Below, in pieces: positions 59,944-64,000 of a stretch of DNA of 64,000 bases (its first letter is position 1; each line of letters begins with the position of its first letter). The notes under the pieces were generated by a model, which was not told the origin of the DNA, made no database searches, and worked only from the letters and a program-made list of their open reading frames with translations. This DNA comes from Rebecca billardiae RCC1528 (taxonomy: Eukaryota; Haptophyta): positions 1,116,001 to 1,180,000 of the forward strand of contig OZ251229.1 in NCBI GenBank assembly GCA_965240325.2, given 5' to 3'. The position numbers were made by a program, and so were the translations under genes.

Positions 59944-60111
59944 TCAGCAGGCGATGCAGTGCGGCTTGTGTGCCTTCCAGGCGCGCTTCTGGCACTCCTT
60001 GCTGCAGTAGCACGCTGTCATGCAGCGGCTGCACCGGGCAAGCAGCCGGTTGCCGTCGGCAGGCTTCTTGGTGCGGCCGCATCCGGCGCAGATGGCGCGG
60101 CGACGCTGGGG
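59944..60111 (-). pseudogene. Orphan MYND zinc-finger segment
   Basis: Read on the minus strand, this short stretch encodes AICAGCGRTKKPADGN, then LLARCSRCMTACYCSKECQ, KRAWKAHKPHC and a stop. It is a complete MYND finger (C-x2-C, C-x2-C, YCSKxCQ, W-x2-HKxxC). It has no ATG. It lies 55 bp downstream of, and in the same frame as, the Sel1-MYND gene, separated from it by two in-frame stops. It could be an alternative last exon or the remnant of a tandem Sel1-MYND duplicate. The 5' neighbouring sequence looks coding in another frame (NEALPSSAAADPGLAPAGDD), which favours a frame-broken remnant. Confidence 0.55.
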
Positions 60112-60165
60112 TCATCGCCCGCTGGCGCCAGCCCTGGGTCGGCTGCGGCAGATGACGGCAAGGCT

Positions 60166-61641
60166 TCATTCACAGAATGCCCGTGCTGCGCACCACACGT
60201 TGCAGTGGGGCTTGTGCACCTTCCATGAGCTGCGCAGATGCGCACGCGAGCAGAAGGCCGCCACGTGGCACCGCTCGCACTTCTTCAGCCCACGACCCGT
60301 GTGCCCGCAGGCGATGCAGCACTGGGAGACCACCTCAAGCTCTCCAGCTATCTCAGCCAGCGCATTGCACGCATCCTCCTTGAGTTCGGGATTGAGCTCT
60401 TGGCCACGGCGCAGCAGTCGTGCGCCCTCCTCCACATCAAGCTCCACTCCCAGACCCTCCAGCGTCATCGATCCCAGCTTGATGTGAGCACATGCGCTCC
60501 CGCCGTCAACAGCCAGGCGGAGCCAGCGCACCGCCTCGCTGAGATCTTGCGCCACACCCTCGCCTAGCTCGTAGCACGCGCCCAGATGGTGTTGCGCGTC
60601 TGCATGGCCCTGCTCGGCTGCCAGCCGAAGCCAGCGCACCGCCTCGCCCCAATCCTGCGGCACACCCTCGCCTGCAATGAAGCACGTGCCCATCATGTGC
60701 TGCGCGCCTGCAGAGCCCTGCTCGGCCGCCAGCCGAATCCAGCGCACCGCCTCGCCCCGATCCTGCTGCACACCCTCGCCTAGCTTGTAGCACATGCCCA
60801 GATTGTACTGCGCTGCAGCAAAGCCCTGCTCGGCCGCCAGCCGGCCCCAGCGCACCGCCTCACCCCAATCCTGCTGCACACCCACGCCACGCGCGTAGCA
60901 CCCGCCCAGATTTACCTGCGCTTCCGCATCGCCCTGCTCGGCCGCCAGCCGGTACCAGCGCGCCGCCTTGCCCCAATCCTGCTGCGGCACACCCTCGCCT
61001 AGCTCGTAGCACGCGCCCAGATTGTACTGCGCTCTGGCAAGGCCCTGCTTGGCTGCCAGCCGGTACCAGCGCACCGCCTCGCCCCAATCCTGCTGCGGCA
61101 CACCCTCGCCTCGTTCGTAGCGCCAGCCCAGGTGGTGCTGAGCAGCTGCGTACCCCTGCTCGGCCGCCAGCCGGTACCAGCGCACTGCCTCGGCCCAGTC
61201 CTGCGGCACGCCCTCGGCTCGTTCGTAGCGCATGCCAAGGTTGTACTGCGCAACTGCTTGGCCCTGCTCAGCCGCCAGCCGGTACCAGCGCGCCGCCTCG
61301 GCCCAGTCATGCTGCACACCATTGCCCAGTGCGTAGCACGCGCCCAGATTGTGCTGCGCTCGCGCATCGCCCTGCTCGGCCCCCAGCCGGTACCAGCGCG
61401 TGGCTGCCTCGAGGTCCACGGGCTGACCAAGCTCACCTGCCCGGCAGATGTCGCCCATTTTCGCCTGCGCCTCGGCAAAGCCGCGCTCAGCGGCGAGGGT
61501 GTACAGGCGAAAGGCCTCGCGCTCGTCCTGTTCGATGCCGTCGCCCTCCTCAGCCCGCCGCGCCAGAAGGAACGTCGCACGCGCGTCGCCGCGCCCCGAC
61601 TTGCGCCAGAGGAGACCGACCGCCGCGGAAGCGTTCGCCAT
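60166..61641 (-). CDS. Sel1-repeat protein with C-terminal MYND-like finger
   Basis: A 491-residue protein starting at ATG 61641 (MANASAAVGLLWRK); the frame upstream has no ATG. About ten Sel1/TPR-like repeats of 36-37 residues cover residues 20-410 (consensus AVRWYRLAAEQGxAxAQxxLGxxYExGEGVPQD). The repeats are very alike at DNA level. The end is MYND-like: CCIACGHTGRGLKKCERCHVAAFCSRAHLRSSWKVHKPHC. The usual C-x3-C of the second half reads C-x3-H (FCSRAH), so one zinc ligand is His rather than Cys. Sel1 repeats act as protein scaffolds; no specific role can be assigned. Tandem-repeat growth may still be active. Confidence 0.88.
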   Translation of the reverse strand: MANASAAVGLLWRKSGRGDARATFLLARRAEEGDGIEQDEREAFRLYTLAAERGFAEAQAKMGDICRAGELGQPVDLEAATRWYRLGAEQGDARAQHNLGACYALGNGVQHDWAEAARWYRLAAEQGQAVAQYNLGMRYERAEGVPQDWAEAVRWYRLAAEQGYAAAQHHLGWRYERGEGVPQQDWGEAVRWYRLAAKQGLARAQYNLGACYELGEGVPQQDWGKAARWYRLAAEQGDAEAQVNLGGCYARGVGVQQDWGEAVRWGRLAAEQGFAAAQYNLGMCYKLGEGVQQDRGEAVRWIRLAAEQGSAGAQHMMGTCFIAGEGVPQDWGEAVRWLRLAAEQGHADAQHHLGACYELGEGVAQDLSEAVRWLRLAVDGGSACAHIKLGSMTLEGLGVELDVEEGARLLRRGQELNPELKEDACNALAEIAGELEVVSQCCIACGHTGRGLKKCERCHVAAFCSRAHLRSSWKVHKPHCNVWCAARAFCE

Positions 61642-62592
61642 GCGCCCGTCGTCCTCCGACGAAGCAGTTCCAAGTCGTTCGCGAGTGGTGCGTAGGGCAC
61701 CGGCGCGGCTTGGCGGGGCCGACGCACGTCCGCGGCGCCCGCCCGCCGCGCGGCGCGTTGCGAAAAAGCAGTTGCCTTCGGCCGATTTTTTTCGCGACTT
61801 GGTGGACAATTTTGCTTCATCGCGCTATTTTCCGCCGATTTCCGCCGTGCAGCCGGCGTCGCGCCCGCTCTCGACGCGCGCGAGCTGCGCGCGCGCGGCG
61901 GCGGTTTTGGCCGCGCGGCACTGGGACGGCTGGGTCTGCACGGCCGAGGAGGCCACTCTTGCGGCGGTGGTCGTGGCGCGGGGACGTCTCCGCCGCTCGC
62001 CAACCTCCCGCGAGCGCCTCGCGCCGCCTTCACGCCGTCTCCGCGCGCCAACTGCACGCTCTGGACGCCTCGGCGGCAAAGACGCGCGCGGCGCGGTTGT
62101 GTGACGTCCAGACTCGGCCCATGCGCGTGCGCTGTCGGTGCGTCCCGGCCACGCGCGCGCGCATCCCAGACCTCTCGCCTCACGCGTCGCCGCCGAGCAC
62201 GGCTGTGCACCTCAGTCTCCCGTGGTGCCGCCCGCGCGGCCGAGCGAGCAGGCGGCGCGTTGTGGAGCTTGTGACGCGCGAGGCGGGAAGGCTTCCGAGC
62301 GCCCGAGCCACCGCCGACCGGCGGCGCGCACGCGATTGGCTCGAGCCATGGGCGCCGACGGCGCGCGCGCGCGCTGAGCCAGCTGAAGGCTTGTGCGCCA
62401 TGGCACGGCAGCCGCCAATCGCGGCCCGCGGCCGTTGTGCGGCAGGCGCGCTCGGTGCGGGCGCTTCGGGGTGTGGCCTCATGAGACCGGAGCCCCTGAA
62501 AGCGCGACGCCTATGAGCTCGCCCCGGCCTGAGTGAGTGAGCGCGCATCTGTCAGTGATCGGCACACGCAGCAGCACGGGGCGGCCGTCGTC
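61642..62592. other. Intergenic, no supported gene
   Basis: Several frames are open because of GC bias (for example across 61790-62100), but none shows a motif or a consistent start. It contains the Sel1 gene promoter. Confidence 0.45.
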
Positions 62593-63480
62593 ATGAGCTG
62601 TCGGACAATGCGGCCGCGCGCCGGTGCGCCGAGGCGCTGGGCGCGTGGCTGCGTGAGCGGCCGGTGCGCCGCGCGCGAGCTCGTGCTCAGGCGCAACCGC
62701 ATCCACGACGCCAGGCCCATCCTCGCCGCGCTCACCGCCACCTGCTCCTCGCGCGTGCGCGCGCTCGACCTCGGCGGCAACGGGCCGGGCACGACGTCGG
62801 TCTCGGCCGCGCTCGCGATGGTGCGCGCCAACGCCTCGCTCTGCAGGCTGGGCGTGAGCGGCGCGGACGAGCGCGTGAGCGAGGGCGCGCTCGAGGCGCT
62901 CGAGGACGCGTGGGAGGGGGAGGGCAACGCCGCGCCCAACATCACCACCGACCTCGAGCACCAGGACTCTTCTGACGAGGGCGCCCCCGACTGGGTGTTC
63001 TGCTGGCTCGACTGGGACCCTCAGCAGTGCCCCACGCGCAGCACGCTCGATGGCAGCGTGGCGTGGGACACGGACAGCGCGGACAGCTCCGACGACGACG
63101 AGGAGGAGGAGGCCTCGGAGGACGGCGGCGGCGGCGCGAGCTCGGAGGAGGCGAGCGGCTCTGACAGCTGCTCCGACGGGGACGGCGCCGGGAGCAGCGC
63201 TGAGGGTTCGGACGACGCCGAGCGCAGCGGCGATGATGCGGATTCGCAGCGCGGTGCCGCCGCAGCTGCTGCGCCGACGGCGGGAGGAGGACCCCGCGTT
63301 GCGGGAGCTCGATGCGACCCCGCCGCCGCGCGCCGGCTCCCGGCGCGCGCACGACAGGCAGAGCCACAACCACTGGCGCCCCAACCAACCACATACTGCT
63401 GCTGCGGGTCGGGCGCACCCGTTCCAACGCTGACCGCGCCAGGTCCAAGCTGCCCGAGCCCGAGCCCGGCGAGCACCTGA
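62593..63480 (+). CDS. Leucine-rich-repeat fragment with acidic low-complexity tail
   Basis: The 295-residue frame from the first ATG contains about two RNase-inhibitor-type LRRs ([55 protein letters not shown]). An acidic Ser/Asp/Glu run follows (about 140-235; [16 protein letters not shown]). Just upstream, [17 protein letters not shown], a typical preceding LRR helix, sits in another frame, so the gene has either an unplaced intron or a frameshift near 62660. After 63290 a different frame ([20 protein letters not shown]) looks more coding, so the 3' end of this model is uncertain too. Function unknown. Confidence 0.4.
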   Translation: MSCRTMRPRAGAPRRWARGCVSGRCAARELVLRRNRIHDARPILAALTATCSSRVRALDLGGNGPGTTSVSAALAMVRANASLCRLGVSGADERVSEGALEALEDAWEGEGNAAPNITTDLEHQDSSDEGAPDWVFCWLDWDPQQCPTRSTLDGSVAWDTDSADSSDDDEEEEASEDGGGGASSEEASGSDSCSDGDGAGSSAEGSDDAERSGDDADSQRGAAAAAAPTAGGGPRVAGARCDPAAARRLPARARQAEPQPLAPQPTTYCCCGSGAPVPTLTAPGPSCPSPSPAST

Positions 63481-63640
63481 ATGAAGATGCAGCTGGCGCG
63501 CAGGCAGGACGGTGGCGCGCTCTCCCACGCCGAGCACCGGCTGCCGCCGATCTCCTCCGCCGGCGCGCAGAGGTCTACTGCTGTGGCCGCCGCCGCGCGG
63601 CCGCCGCCCGTGGCGGGCTATGGCGTCGAGGTGGGCCTGG

Positions 63641-64000
63641 CGCGATCTGCGTCGTGCGCAACCTGATCCGCGACAACCGGATCGTGTACGGCGGCGGCTC
63701 CGCCGAGATCGCGTGCTCGCTCGCGGTGCAGAAGGCGGCGGACGCCACCGGCACGATCGAGCAGATCGCGATGCGCGCGTTCGCCGACGCGCTCGAGATG
63801 GTGCCGATGGCGCTCGCGGAGAACTCGGGGCTCAACCCGATCGACGAGATCTCGCAGGCAAAGGCGGCGCAGGTGGCGGAGGGCAAGCCGTTCATCGGCA
63901 TCGACTGCCTCAACAAGGGCACGCGCGACATGAAGGAGCAACACGTCTTCGAGACGCTGATCGGCAAGCAGCAGCAGATCTCGCTCGCCACGCAGGTCGT
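63641..64000 (+). pseudogene. Duplicate of CCT5 exon 5 segment (runs off the window)
   Basis: Matches 57808-58167 over 360 bp with one difference (a silent CAG/CAA), about 99.7% identity. The left break falls inside exon 5, not at a splice site, and the upstream sequence is unrelated. It is therefore a truncated duplication rather than a second complete gene, unless it is an assembly artefact at a contig end. Confidence 0.85.

Noticed and set aside
61329-62516. A 395-codon frame antisense to and upstream of the Sel1 gene
   Set aside because: Half is antisense to a real gene; the rest is Arg/Ala-rich with no conserved features.
1-64000. rRNA, tRNA or CRISPR loci
   Set aside because: None recognised by eye. 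The regular repeats present are microsatellites, coding tandem repeats or transposon parts, without the spacer structure of a CRISPR array.

Overview
The window is nuclear DNA from a GC-rich, flagellated eukaryotic microalga. A haptophyte-like alga is my best guess, but this is inference: no rRNA or organellar marker is present. The evidence for a eukaryote is spliced orthologues of a COPI subunit (COPB2), chaperonin CCT5, the ciliary protein CFAP52, THOC7, a DUF4795-type coiled-coil protein, a TBC RabGAP, an SLC6 transporter and EF-hand, MYND and J-domain proteins. Fifteen introns could be placed by frame continuity and homology. All are 97-152 nt, all begin GTGCG, and most end GCAG. CFAP52 and the DUF4795 protein point to a motile cilium. 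The EsV-1-7 repeat protein and the ovothiol/ergothioneine-type enzymes are typical of algae.

Layout. 0-1.1 kb: dienelactone hydrolase (-). 1.8-9.6 kb: COPB2 (-) and a TBC-domain RabGAP (+), head to head. 9.6-11.2 kb: gene-free, AT-richer. 11.2-13.9 kb: hypothetical protein (-) and sulfotransferase (+), head to head. 14.1-17.1 kb: OvoA-type sulfoxide synthase (-) and EgtD-type methyltransferase (+), head to head. 17.6-18.5 kb: spliced PFA-DSP phosphatase lacking its catalytic arginine. 19.7-20.8 kb: frame-broken sulfotransferase (-). 21.0-21.9 kb: EsV-1-7 repeat protein. 22.6-24.0 kb: polytopic EF-hand protein (-). 24.25-34.7 kb: a non-LTR retrotransposon with one uninterrupted 3,361-codon reading frame. 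36.1-39.4 kb: DUF4795 protein (-) and THOC7 (+), head to head. 39.5-46.8 kb: a nest of repeats, including a 5 kb long-inverted-repeat element with another palindromic element and several dispersed repeats inside it. 46.9-48.1 kb: methyltransferase (-). 48.9-51.0 kb: SLC6 transporter (-), with a 5'-truncated copy of the retrotransposon immediately upstream of its start codon. 52.3-58.2 kb: CFAP52 (-), a J protein (-) and CCT5 (+), the last two head to head. 59.9-61.6 kb: an orphan MYND finger and a Sel1-MYND protein (-). 62.6-63.5 kb: LRR/acidic protein. 63.6-64.0 kb: a 99.7% identical copy of the CCT5 3' exon that runs off the window.

How the genes relate. There is no operon-like organisation. 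Five of the intact genes' promoters are shared head to head with 228-424 bp between start codons. In three cases the partners have related roles: COPI coat with RabGAP, histidine sulfoxide synthase with histidine methyltransferase, and J protein with chaperonin subunit. The accessory fraction is dominated by the retrotransposon and by palindromic DNA elements. Several genes carry visible lesions: sulfotransferase, a coiled-coil gene, the phosphatase active site, and the CCT5 duplicate.
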